This document shows, piece by piece, positions 8,614 through 17,017 of a stretch of DNA of 64,000 bases; positions within the stretch are counted from its first letter, which is position 1, and each line of letters opens with the position of its first letter. The stretch is from contig NZ_LRUJ01000024.1 of NCBI RefSeq assembly GCF_001548475.1, forward strand, positions 1-64,000. Reading direction: 5' to 3'. The translations under genes and the position numbers were made by a program. The notes beneath the pieces were generated by a model. It was not told the origin of the DNA and did not search any database. It saw nothing but the letters and a program-made list of their open reading frames with translations. The stretch comes from Bordetella hinzii LMG 13501 (lineage in GTDB: Bacteria > Pseudomonadota > Gammaproteobacteria > Burkholderiales > Burkholderiaceae_B).

Positions 8614-10584
8614 TCAAGCGGCCTTGGCGGTGATGGCGGGATAGGTCTTGGCCGCGCAGATGCGCAGGTCGGCGGAAATCCTGCCGCTGCGGCCATCCTC
8701 GAACTTGACCTCGGTTTCGATGAACTGGCTGTCCTTGCCGCTGTACAGCGCGTCGATCAGCACCCCGTATTTCTGGGCGATGAAGGCGCGGCGCACCTTG
8801 CGCGTGCGGGTCAGCTCGTCATCGTCCGGGTCCAGTTCCTTGTGCAGGATGAGGAAGCGGTGGATCTGGGAGGCGGCCAGGCGCGGATCATTGGCCAGGT
8901 CGGCGTTGACCTTTTCGACGCAGTCGCGGATCAGGGCATACACCTCTTCCTTGCCGGCCAGATCGGTGTAGCCGGCGTAGGGCAGGCCACGGCGCTCGGC
9001 CCAATTTCCCACGGCCTCAAGGTCGATGTTGATGAAGGCGCAGGCTTGCTCGCGGTCGGCGCCGAAGGCCACGGCTTCCTTGATGTGCGGGAAGAACTTG
9101 AGCTTGTTTTCGATGTACTTGGGCGCGAACAGGCTGCCGTCGGCCAGCTTGCCCACGTCCTTGGCGCGGTCGATGATCTTGAGCTGGCCATCGCTGTCCA
9201 GATAGCCCGCGTCGCCGGTATGGAACCAGCCCTCGGCATCGCGCGCTTCGGCGGTGGCGGCCGGGTTGCGGTAGTACTCCTTGAAGAGACCCGGGCTCTT
9301 GACCAGGATCTCGCCGCTGTCGGCCACGCGGATTTGCACGCCGTCGACGGGCGGACCCACGGTGTCGTCGCGCACCTGGCCGTCGGGCTGCACGCAGACG
9401 AAGACCGAGGTTTCGGTCGAACCGTAGAGCTGCTTGAGATTGATGCCGATGGAACGGTAGAAGACGAACAGGTCGGGGCCGATGGCCTCGCCCGCGGTAT
9501 AGGCTACCCGCACGCGGCTCATGCCCAGCGCATTGCGCAGCGGGCCATAGATCATGAGGTCGCCCAGTTTGTAGCGCAGCGCATCCCAGGCCGAGACGGA
9601 TTCGCCGTCGAGGATGCGGGCGCCGACGCGGCGCGCCAGGCTCATGCAGGCGTGAAACAGTTTGCGCTTGACGAGGCCTGCGTCCTCCATGCGTATCATC
9701 ACATGGGTCAGCAGTCCCTCAAGCACGCGCGGCGGCGCGAAGTAATAGGTCGGCCCGATATCGCGCATGTCGATGGACACCGTGTCGGGCGATTCCGGAT
9801 GGTTGACAGTGAAACCCGACACCAGCAGCTGGGTGTAGGAGAACATGTTCTGGCCTATCCAGGCGGGCGGCAGATAGGCCAGCACGTCTTCCTGGTCGCT
9901 CAGCTTCTCCATCTCGGCCACGGCCCGCGCGCGGTCGATGAGCGCATGATGGGTCAGCACGACGCCCTTGGGCTTGCCGGTCGTGCCGGAGGTGTAGAAC
10001 ATGGCCGCCGTATCGTGGGGTTGCACGGCGCGGGCGGCCTGCAGGTAGAAATCCGGGTTGGCCTGCGCATGCCGGCGCCCGGCCTCTTCCAGCGCCTCAT
10101 AGGATTGCAGCAGGTCGTCGTGGTAGTTGCGCATGCCGCGCGGATCGTCATAGACCACGGCCTTGAGCGCGGGGCATTGCTCGCGCACTTCCAGCATCTT
10201 GTCGACCTGCTCCTGGTCTTCGACGACCGCCACACTGATCTCGGCGTCCTGCAGCACGTAGACCATCTCCTGGGCCACGGCATCCTGGTAGAGGGGGACG
10301 GGGATGGCGCCCAGCGCCTGGGCCGCCATCATGGCAATGTACAAACGGGGCCGGTTTTCGCCGATGACGGCGATATGCTTGCCGGGGCCGATGCCCAGCG
10401 CCGCCAGGCCATGGGCCAGCAGGCGGACGCGCTCGGCCACGTCGGCCCAGCTTAGGGTTTGCCATATGCCCAGGTCTTTTTCGCGTATCGCGGGACGCGA
10501 CGGGCGCACGCTGGCATGTTCGAGCAGGAGCGCAGGAAAGGTCTGCGCCGCCGCCGGTCGGGCCGGGGGCTGGGAATGTGCCAC
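8614..10584 (-). CDS. Long-chain acyl-CoA synthetase-like AMP-dependent ligase
   Basis: A 656-residue adenylate-forming acyl-CoA ligase and first gene of the Liv-1 operon. It contains the phosphate loop YTSGTTGKPKG (197-207), YGSTE (387-391), WFHTGD (453-458) and the hinge RAKD (473-476). It would make an acyl-AMP and then an acyl-CoA, trapping an imported acid inside the cell. With the PaaK-like gene at the other end, the operon carries two acid-activating enzymes around one importer. The natural acid is not evident. The promoter lies in the 164-base gap shared with a divergent Crp/Fnr gene. Confidence 0.88.
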   Translation of the reverse strand: MAHSQPPARPAAAQTFPALLLEHASVRPSRPAIREKDLGIWQTLSWADVAERVRLLAHGLAALGIGPGKHIAVIGENRPRLYIAMMAAQALGAIPVPLYQDAVAQEMVYVLQDAEISVAVVEDQEQVDKMLEVREQCPALKAVVYDDPRGMRNYHDDLLQSYEALEEAGRRHAQANPDFYLQAARAVQPHDTAAMFYTSGTTGKPKGVVLTHHALIDRARAVAEMEKLSDQEDVLAYLPPAWIGQNMFSYTQLLVSGFTVNHPESPDTVSIDMRDIGPTYYFAPPRVLEGLLTHVMIRMEDAGLVKRKLFHACMSLARRVGARILDGESVSAWDALRYKLGDLMIYGPLRNALGMSRVRVAYTAGEAIGPDLFVFYRSIGINLKQLYGSTETSVFVCVQPDGQVRDDTVGPPVDGVQIRVADSGEILVKSPGLFKEYYRNPAATAEARDAEGWFHTGDAGYLDSDGQLKIIDRAKDVGKLADGSLFAPKYIENKLKFFPHIKEAVAFGADREQACAFINIDLEAVGNWAERRGLPYAGYTDLAGKEEVYALIRDCVEKVNADLANDPRLAASQIHRFLILHKELDPDDDELTRTRKVRRAFIAQKYGVLIDALYSGKDSQFIETEVKFEDGRSGRISADLRICAAKTYPAITAKAA

Positions 10585-10748
10585 GTTGTCTCCTCCGGTT
10601 TGGGCGGGGACGGGAGTGTTGCGAGCTAGGCTTCCCGACGTGCGCTTGACCAGTTCGTTTTAGATTTACGGCAGGAGTTAAGGTATAAGGTTGGGTCGTC
10701 GCTAACTGTCACCATCACGACATTCAAGGAACATTTAGGGTATTCCCG

Positions 10749-11447
10749 ATGCAGCTAGCCGATTCGCTACATCTCGCCGCCGCCTGGTTTCGCATGCTGG
10801 ATAACGAACAGCGGGCGCGCGTCGAGCGCGACGTTTCGGTGCAGCATGTCCAGGCTGGCACGATCATAGAGCGGAAAGGCGAGCTCGCCCAGGCATGGAT
10901 AGGCGTGCTGTCGGGCCTGGTGAAAGTCTCGGTGGGCAATGCCGAGGGCAAGGTGGCTTCGCTGACCGGCGTGCCCGCCGGCGGATGGATAGGCGAGGGC
11001 TCCCTGCTCAAGCGCGAGGTGCGCAAATACGATGTGGTGGCCTTGCGCGATTCGGTGGTGGCGCGCCTGCCCGCAAGCACCTTCGAGTGGCTGCTCGACA
11101 GCAGTATCCCTTTCAATCGATACCTGCTGCATCAGCTGAACGAGCGCGTGGCGCAATTCATCGGCAAGGCCGAGTACGACCGCCTGCTCGATCCCGATGC
11201 GCGGGTGGCGCGCTGCTTGGCCGAACTCTTCAATCCCCTGCTGTATCCCGGCATGGGCATGCGCCTGGCCATCACCCAGGAAGAAGTCGGCTACCTGGCC
11301 CGCGTCTCGCGCCAGCGCGCCAACCAGGCCCTGCGCAAGCTCGAAGGCGCCGGCCTGCTCAAGGTCGAATACGGCGCGGTGCGGGTCATGGATCTCGACG
11401 GCCTGAAGCACTACGGCGCCGATAACGCCGCCATCGACGAAGACTGA
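10749..11447 (+). CDS. Crp/Fnr-family transcriptional regulator
   Basis: A 232-residue regulator with an N-terminal cyclic-nucleotide-binding-type beta-barrel (about 15-120), a long dimer helix and a C-terminal winged helix (ITQEEVGYLARVSRQRANQA, about 177-196). The N-terminus lacks the cysteine cluster of Fnr, so it is not an oxygen-sensing iron-sulfur protein. Key cAMP-contacting residues cannot be confirmed by eye. It is divergent from the Liv-1/CoA-ligase operon and most likely controls it. The shared gap contains AACCTTATACCTTAA on the minus strand (about 10678-10692), a possible site. Confidence 0.85.
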   Translation: MQLADSLHLAAAWFRMLDNEQRARVERDVSVQHVQAGTIIERKGELAQAWIGVLSGLVKVSVGNAEGKVASLTGVPAGGWIGEGSLLKREVRKYDVVALRDSVVARLPASTFEWLLDSSIPFNRYLLHQLNERVAQFIGKAEYDRLLDPDARVARCLAELFNPLLYPGMGMRLAITQEEVGYLARVSRQRANQALRKLEGAGLLKVEYGAVRVMDLDGLKHYGADNAAIDED

Positions 11448-11480
11448 GCGCGCGCGTTTTTGCCTGCCCTGTTCAGCGTA

Positions 11481-11510
11481 CTGACAGCCGGTCCGACAGC
11501 CTGCTGACAG
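11481..11510 (-). promoter_or_regulatory. Candidate Pho-box repeats
   Basis: Three seven-base repeats lie on the minus strand: CTGTCAG (11510-11504), CTGTCGG (11499-11493) and CTGTCAG (11487-11481), with starts 11 and 12 bases apart. PhoB boxes are direct CTGTCAT repeats at 11-base period. A further plus-strand CTGTCAT occurs at 11570-11576. They precede a secreted phosphatase gene, which fits phosphate-starvation control. The reversed orientation is a caution. Confidence 0.4.
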
Positions 11511-11631
11511 GGATCGGTCACATCGTCAAAACAAAGTCTCTGTAGCCTGCGGGCTGTTCACGATGCCGGCTGTCATCCGGCGGCATGCGGCGTCATGACA
11601 GGGCGCCGCCTTCTCCCGCAAGGTTTTCCTC

Positions 11632-13350
11632 ATGTCCGAAAAAGAAGACGACGCCGGCCGCAAGTCCGGTGAACACCACGAACCCGCGCCGGCCCGCTCC
11701 ACGCGCCGCGGATTTCTGACCGGCGTTGCCGCCCTGGGCGCCAGCGCCGCCACGCTGGGCGCCCTGGCAGGCTGTCACGGCAGCAAGGACGACGATGATG
11801 ACGATACGACCGCCGTGCCGGCCGCGCCCGTCGATACCACGCAGGCGCTGCGCGAGAACGTCAAGACACTGGTGGTGATCTACGCCGAGAACCGCAGCTT
11901 CAATAATCTGTTCGCCAACTTCCCGGGCGTCGAGAAGCCGCTGTCGCAGCTGTCGGCCGCCGATTACCGGCAGTACGACCGCGACGGCACGCCGCTGGCC
12001 GTCCTGCCTCCGGTGTGGGGCGGCATGGTGCCGCAATCGCAGCAGGCCAATCACATCACGTATGAAGTGGACCAGGCCGCGGCCTATATGAACAACCTGC
12101 CCAATGCGCCGTTCGCGCTGCAGGGCCCGCAGGGCGAGCCGTTGCCGCAGGGCGTGGTCACGCGCGACCTGTGGCATGTGTTCTACCAGAACCAGATGCA
12201 GATCAACGGCGGCAAGAACGACCGTTTCGTGGCCTGGGCGGATTCCGGCGCCCTGGTGATGGGCTATTACAGCGATTCCGCCTACAACCTGCGTCTCTGG
12301 AAGCTGGCCGAGGAATTCGTGCTATGCGACAACTTCTTCCAGGGCGCTTTCGGCGGTTCTTTCCTCAACCACCAGTATCTGGTCGCGGCCCGTCCGCCCT
12401 TCTATCCCGACGCCGCCAACTCCGTGGCCCGCACGCAGATCGCCGAACTCGAGAGCGATGATCCCGCCGACCCGCGCCTCAAGCCCAAGGCCACCTCGCC
12501 GGCCAGCGCCCTGGCCGGCGCGCCGCAGTTCGGCGCCAGCGCGCTGACTCCGGACGGCTATGGCGTGAACACCATGGCGCCGCCGTACTGGCCGTCATTC
12601 AGCCGCAGCGCGACCGATCCCACGCTGGCCGATCCGACCAACCCGCAGACCATGGTGCCGCAGACGCACGCCCATATCGGCGACCTGATGAGCGCCAAGG
12701 GGCTGGACTGGGCCTGGTATGCGGGCGGCTGGCAGGCCGCCGTGGACGCCACGGGCAATACGGGTTTCCCGTCCTCGCCCAACTTCCAGGCGCACCACCA
12801 GCCTTTCAACTACTTCGCCAGCACCGGACCGGGCACCGCGGCGCGCGCGGCGCATCTGCGCGACGGCGGGCTGGGCGATATCGCGGCCACCAACACCTTC
12901 CTGGCCGATGCCGAGGCCGGCAAGCTGCCGGCGCTGACCTTCTACAAACCGCAGGGCAACCTGAACATGCATGCGGGCTATGCGGACGTGGAGTCGGGCG
13001 ACCGCCACATCGCGCACATCATCGACAGCCTGCGCAAGAGCCCGCAGTGGGAGCACATGGTGGTCGTGGTCACCGTGGACGAGAACGGCGGCTGGTGGGA
13101 CCATGTGGCCCCGCCCAAGGGCGACCGCTTCGGCCCGGGCTCGCGCGTCCCGGCGCTGGTCATTTCGCCCTTCGCCAAGAAGGGCACGGTGGACCACACC
13201 GTCTATGACACCGGGTCCATCCTGCGCCTGGCCATCCGCCTGTTCGACCTGCCCATGCTCGAAGGCCTGGCCGCGCGCGACAAGGCCATGACGGACCGTG
13301 GGCAGGCGCCCATGGGCGATCTGACGAACGCCCTGGTCTTCACGGCCTGA
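11632..13350 (+). CDS. Tat-exported acid phosphatase/phospholipase C-family protein (AcpA-like)
   Basis: A 572-residue protein of the phospholipase C/AcpA superfamily. The N-terminus has a twin-arginine motif STRRGFL (about 23-29), a hydrophobic run and LAGC, which could be a lipobox or the end of the signal. A short acidic Asp run follows (about 50-55). Catalytic-type motifs match AcpA: AENRSFNN (Glu/Asn metal ligands), GGSFLNH (candidate nucleophile Ser) and TVDENGGWWDH (metal Asp/Glu). It probably releases phosphate from organic phosphomonoesters in the periplasm. Upstream repeats resemble a Pho box, supporting a phosphate-acquisition role. Phospholipase activity is a possible alternative. 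Confidence 0.85.
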   Translation: MSEKEDDAGRKSGEHHEPAPARSTRRGFLTGVAALGASAATLGALAGCHGSKDDDDDDTTAVPAAPVDTTQALRENVKTLVVIYAENRSFNNLFANFPGVEKPLSQLSAADYRQYDRDGTPLAVLPPVWGGMVPQSQQANHITYEVDQAAAYMNNLPNAPFALQGPQGEPLPQGVVTRDLWHVFYQNQMQINGGKNDRFVAWADSGALVMGYYSDSAYNLRLWKLAEEFVLCDNFFQGAFGGSFLNHQYLVAARPPFYPDAANSVARTQIAELESDDPADPRLKPKATSPASALAGAPQFGASALTPDGYGVNTMAPPYWPSFSRSATDPTLADPTNPQTMVPQTHAHIGDLMSAKGLDWAWYAGGWQAAVDATGNTGFPSSPNFQAHHQPFNYFASTGPGTAARAAHLRDGGLGDIAATNTFLADAEAGKLPALTFYKPQGNLNMHAGYADVESGDRHIAHIIDSLRKSPQWEHMVVVVTVDENGGWWDHVAPPKGDRFGPGSRVPALVISPFAKKGTVDHTVYDTGSILRLAIRLFDLPMLEGLAARDKAMTDRGQAPMGDLTNALVFTA

Positions 13351-13386
13351 CCGACGCGGCTGCGTGCGCGTAGCCGCGTCGGTCAG
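13347..13386. terminator. Hairpin containing both stop codons of convergent genes
   Basis: Perfect 15-base stem (13347-13361 with 13372-13386) and a ten-base loop. The left arm carries the phosphatase stop codon (13348-13350) and the right arm carries the complement of the livF stop (13383-13385). No T-run follows either way. It probably acts as a bidirectional boundary between convergent transcripts. Confidence 0.7.
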
Positions 13387-14105
13387 TGGCCGCCGCCCAG
13401 GTAGGCGGCGATCACCGCCGGGTCGTGCTTGAGCTGTTCGGCCGGCCCGTGCACCGAGATGCGTCCGTTCTCCAGCACATAGCCGTAGTCGGCGACGTTC
13501 AGCGCGGCGGCGGCGAACTGTTCCACCAGCAGCATGGTCACGCCCTGCTCCTTCAGGCGCGCGATGATGCGGAAAACCTCTTCGACCAGGATGGGCGCCA
13601 GGCCCATGGACGGCTCGTCCAGGAGCACCAGCTCCGGATTGAGCATGATGGCGCGCGCCATGGCCAGCATCTGCTGCTCGCCGCCCGACAGGGTGCCGGC
13701 CAGCTGGTCGCGGCGCTCCTTCAGGCGCGGAAACAGGTCCATGGCGCGGGCCAGGTCGGCCTGGACGTCGCCGCGGGGCCGGCTGCCGGTCAGGCGCGGG
13801 AAAGCGCCCAGCAGGAGGTTGTCGGTGACCGACAGGGTGGGAAAGACGCGCCGCCCCTCGGGCGAATGCGCCAGGCCCAGGCGCGCGATGCGGAACGACT
13901 CCTGTCCGGCGATGGCGCGGCCGTCGAGGGTGATCTCGCCGGCCGTGGGGCGGATCATGCCCGACAGCGCGCGCATGGTGGTGGTCTTGCCCGCGCCGTT
14001 GGAGCCAATCAGGGTGACGACCTTGGCCTTGGGCACGTCCAGGCTGATGCCATGCAGCACCTTGACCTTGCCGTAGCCCGCTTCGAGATTCTTCACAGAT
14101 AGCAT
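13383..14105 (-). CDS. livF: Liv-type ABC transporter ATPase LivF (system 2)
   Basis: A 240-residue ATPase with Walker A GSNGAGKTT at 34-42, signature LSGGEQQML and Walker B LLDEPSMGLAP, normal length for LivF. It is the last gene of the Liv-2 operon, 21 bases after the LivM-LivG fusion. It pairs with the fused LivG domain to form the two nucleotide-binding sites. Confidence 0.92.
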   Translation of the reverse strand: MLSVKNLEAGYGKVKVLHGISLDVPKAKVVTLIGSNGAGKTTTMRALSGMIRPTAGEITLDGRAIAGQESFRIARLGLAHSPEGRRVFPTLSVTDNLLLGAFPRLTGSRPRGDVQADLARAMDLFPRLKERRDQLAGTLSGGEQQMLAMARAIMLNPELVLLDEPSMGLAPILVEEVFRIIARLKEQGVTMLLVEQFAAAALNVADYGYVLENGRISVHGPAEQLKHDPAVIAAYLGGGH

Positions 14106-14126
14106 TGTCGATGTCTCCGGCGGGCG

Positions 14127-16049
14127 TCAGGCGGTCGCGCCGCCCAGGTAGGCTTCGATGACCTTGGGGTTTTGCTGGATCTCGCCGGGCAGGCCCTCGG
14201 CGATCTTCTGGCCGAAGTCCAGCACCGACACGGTGTCGCACACGCTCATGACCACGTCCATGTGGTGCTCGATCAGGATGAGCGTGATGCCGTGGTCGCG
14301 CACCTTGCGGATGATGACCAGCAGTTCGGCGATGTCGGGCGCCGTCAGGCCGGCGGCGGGTTCGTCCAGCAATAGCAGCTGCGGGTCCAGGGCCAGCGCG
14401 CGGGCGATCTCCAGCAGGCGCTGCTTGCCATAGGGCAGGTTGCGGGCCTCCTCGCCGGCGTATTCGGCCAGGCCGACAAACTCCAGCAGCGCCAGGGCGC
14501 GGGCGCGCGCCTGTTGCTCTTCGTGCTTCCAGCGGGCGGTGCGCAGCGCGATATTGGCCAGCCCGGTCGTGAAACTGTGATGCAGGCCCACCAGCACGTT
14601 TTCCAGCGCCGTCATCTCGCCGAAGAGCTGCACGTTCTGGAAGGTGCGCGCCACGCCGTTGGCGGCGATGTCGGCCGGCGTCAGCCCCACCAACGAGCGG
14701 CCCGAGAACGACACACTGCCGGCCGTGGGCACGTAGATGCCGGTCAGCACGTTCATCATGGTGCTCTTGCCCGAGCCATTGGGGCCGATCAGGCCGTGGA
14801 TGGTGCCGCGCTTGACGGTCAGGTCCACCTGGTTGAGGGCCTTCAGGCCGCCGAACTGCATGAGCACGCCCTGGGCCTGCAGCAAGGTCTCGGCGGGGCC
14901 GGCCGCGGCCGCGGGAACGGCGTCGGCATGGTCGGCGAGTTCGGCCTTGACCGACAGCGCCGTGCGCCGGGTCGAGAAGAAGAGGTTGCGCACGAAGCCC
15001 ACGATGCCGTCGGGCAGGTAGTACACGACAAAGAGGATCATCACGCCGAAGATGGTCAGGCGCCAGTCGGTCACGGCTTCCAGCCAATAGGCGAACACGG
15101 CCAGCGCGATCGTGCCGACGACCGGCACGGCCACGCGGCGAGGCTGGGTCTGGCCGCGCGCCACCGCCACGGCGCAACCCGCGGTCACCAGGACGGCGAC
15201 GGCCAGCGCGATCAGGCGGAAGGTGCCGATGTCATCCAGCATCTTGGGCAGCAGCACGATGATGGAAGCGCCCAGGATGGCGCCGGTGCGCGTCTTGCGC
15301 CCGCCCATGATGATGGCCAGCAGGAACAGGATGGTGAGTTCGAAGTTGTAGGTGTTGGGCGAGATGTACTGCTCGGAGTAGGAGTACAGCGCTCCGGCCA
15401 GGCCGGCGAAGCCGGCGCTGATCACGAAGGCGATGACCTTGTGGCGGTAGACCGATACGCCCATGCAGTCCGAGGCGATGGGGCTGTCGCGCAAGGCCTC
15501 GAAGGAGCGGCCCAGGTGCGACTTGAGGATGCGGTGCACCACGATGAGGGAGAGCACCAGCAGCAGGGCGACGAGCCAGAAATACTCCTGCTTGTCGAGC
15601 ACATGCCCGCCGAAGGCGGGCTTGTTGATCTTGATGCCCAGCGGCCCTTCGGTCAGGAAGGTCATCTCGTTGATGAGGATCTGGATGATGGTGCCGAAGG
15701 CCAGCGTCACCATGGCCAGGTAAGGGCCGGTCACGCGCAGCGCGGGCAGCGCCAGGACGGCGCCGAAAGCGGCGGCGATGACGATGGCGGCCGGCAGGGT
15801 CACCCAGATGGGCATCTGGAGATGGAAAAACAGCACGCCAGCCACGTAGGAGCCGACGCCGAACAGGCCGGCATGGCCCAGCGATACCTGTCCGGTATAG
15901 CCCACCACGATGTCGAGCCCGAACAGCAGGATCGAATAGATCATGATGGTTTCGATAAGGTGCAGATAATAGGTGTTGGTCACGCCCAGCGGGATGGCCG
16001 CCAGGCAGGCCAGGGCCACGATGGCCAGGACACGGTGCAGGGGTTTCAT
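14127..16049 (-). CDS. LivM-LivG fusion: permease plus ATPase (system 2)
   Basis: A 640-residue fusion. Residues 1 to about 360 form a LivM permease (GLDIVVGYTGQVSLGHAGLF at 44-63). An Ala/Glu-rich linker lies at about 361-388. Residues about 389-640 form a LivG ATPase with Walker A GPNGSGKST at 422-430 and LLLLDEPAAGL. The reading frame is continuous, so this is a true fusion rather than an assembly join. The permease half has about 50 residues of extra hydrophobic sequence (about 276-345) compared with the unfused LivM in system 1. It overlaps neither neighbour but is only five bases from livH. Confidence 0.92.
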   Translation of the reverse strand: MKPLHRVLAIVALACLAAIPLGVTNTYYLHLIETIMIYSILLFGLDIVVGYTGQVSLGHAGLFGVGSYVAGVLFFHLQMPIWVTLPAAIVIAAAFGAVLALPALRVTGPYLAMVTLAFGTIIQILINEMTFLTEGPLGIKINKPAFGGHVLDKQEYFWLVALLLVLSLIVVHRILKSHLGRSFEALRDSPIASDCMGVSVYRHKVIAFVISAGFAGLAGALYSYSEQYISPNTYNFELTILFLLAIIMGGRKTRTGAILGASIIVLLPKMLDDIGTFRLIALAVAVLVTAGCAVAVARGQTQPRRVAVPVVGTIALAVFAYWLEAVTDWRLTIFGVMILFVVYYLPDGIVGFVRNLFFSTRRTALSVKAELADHADAVPAAAAGPAETLLQAQGVLMQFGGLKALNQVDLTVKRGTIHGLIGPNGSGKSTMMNVLTGIYVPTAGSVSFSGRSLVGLTPADIAANGVARTFQNVQLFGEMTALENVLVGLHHSFTTGLANIALRTARWKHEEQQARARALALLEFVGLAEYAGEEARNLPYGKQRLLEIARALALDPQLLLLDEPAAGLTAPDIAELLVIIRKVRDHGITLILIEHHMDVVMSVCDTVSVLDFGQKIAEGLPGEIQQNPKVIEAYLGGATA

Positions 16050-16054
16050 CGGCT

Positions 16055-16930
16055 TTACACCTTCTTGATCGCGGTCTTGCCGAACAGGCCGGCGGGTTTG
16101 AAGGTCAGCACCAGGAGCAGCAGCACGAGGCCGGGAACGTCCTTGTAGCCGGTCGACAGATAGAAGCCGGTGGTGGTCTCGGCGATGCCCAGGATGAGGC
16201 CGCCCACGACCACGCCCATGCCGCTGGACAGCCCGCCGATGATGGCCACGGCAAAGGCCTTCAGGCCCAGCACCGCGCCCATGGTGGCGCCGGTCAGCGT
16301 GAGGGGCGCGACGAGCACCCCGGCAAAGGCCGCCGTCAGCGACGACATGGCGTAGGAAAAGGTGATGACCAGGCCGGTGCTGATCCCCATCAGGCCGGCG
16401 GCGTCGCGGTCGTTGGAAGTGGCCACGAAGGCCTTGCCGTAGATCGACTTGCGGTTGAACAGCTCCACCAGGAGCATCATGGCCAGCGCGCCGAAGACCA
16501 CCAGCAGCTCCATGGGCAGCACATTGGCGCCCAGGACCTTCAGCGGCGCCTCGGGCAGCGGCGAGGGAAAGCGCAGGTCATCGCGGCCCCAGACATTCTC
16601 GGCCACGTTGCGGAAGATGATGCCCAGGGCGATGGTGGCCATGATCCAGCCGAACTCGGAGCGCGTCTTGATGGCCGGCCTCACGCCGACCCGTTCGACG
16701 AACATGCCCTGCAGGAAACCGAAGACGCAGACGATGGGAATCATGACCCAGTAGTTCACGCCCAGGCCCACCAGTGTCAGGCCGACCAGCGCGCCCAGCA
16801 TCAGGGCTTCCCCCTGGCCGAAGTTGAGCGTGCCCGATGTGGCGAAGGTGAGCTGATATCCGAACGCTATGACGGCATAGATCATGCCCAGCGCGATACC
16901 GCTATAGATAAGCTGTAGAAGAATCATCAT
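16055..16930 (-). CDS. livH: Liv-type ABC transporter permease LivH (system 2)
   Basis: A 291-residue inner-membrane permease. The N-terminal MIYAVIAFGYQLTFATSGTLNFGQGEALMLGA region and C-terminal LTFKPAGLFGKTAIKKV are typical of LivH. It lies between the receptor gene (87 bases upstream, containing a strong palindrome) and the LivM-LivG fusion. Confidence 0.92.
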   Translation of the reverse strand: MMILLQLIYSGIALGMIYAVIAFGYQLTFATSGTLNFGQGEALMLGALVGLTLVGLGVNYWVMIPIVCVFGFLQGMFVERVGVRPAIKTRSEFGWIMATIALGIIFRNVAENVWGRDDLRFPSPLPEAPLKVLGANVLPMELLVVFGALAMMLLVELFNRKSIYGKAFVATSNDRDAAGLMGISTGLVITFSYAMSSLTAAFAGVLVAPLTLTGATMGAVLGLKAFAVAIIGGLSSGMGVVVGGLILGIAETTTGFYLSTGYKDVPGLVLLLLVLTFKPAGLFGKTAIKKV

Positions 16931-16973
16931 GTATGCGCAGTGAGAACCCCGGCCCGCGCGCCGAGCGGATACC

Positions 16974-16997
16974 GCGCGGGCCCGGCCGGGCCCGCGC
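16974..16997. repeat. 24-base perfect palindrome downstream of Liv-2 receptor gene
   Basis: A perfect palindrome whose arms begin GCGCGGGCCC and end GGGCCCGCGC, in the 87-base gap between the receptor gene and livH. It forms a very stable hairpin without a T-run. It would be expected to raise receptor mRNA relative to the permease genes by blocking 3' decay or by partial termination. Confidence 0.75.
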
Positions 16998-17017
16998 TGC
17001 GGTGGACAGCTTGTGTG

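Noticed and set aside
12595-15177. 860-codon minus-strand open frame spanning the phosphatase, livF and the LivM-LivG fusion
   Set aside because: It overlaps three clear genes out of frame and is Arg/Pro/Gly-rich without motifs.
16974-16997. 24-base palindrome as a transfer origin or phage attachment site
   Set aside because: It sits inside an operon directly after a receptor gene, with no mobile genes nearby, and similar hairpins occur at equivalent places in the other Liv operons.
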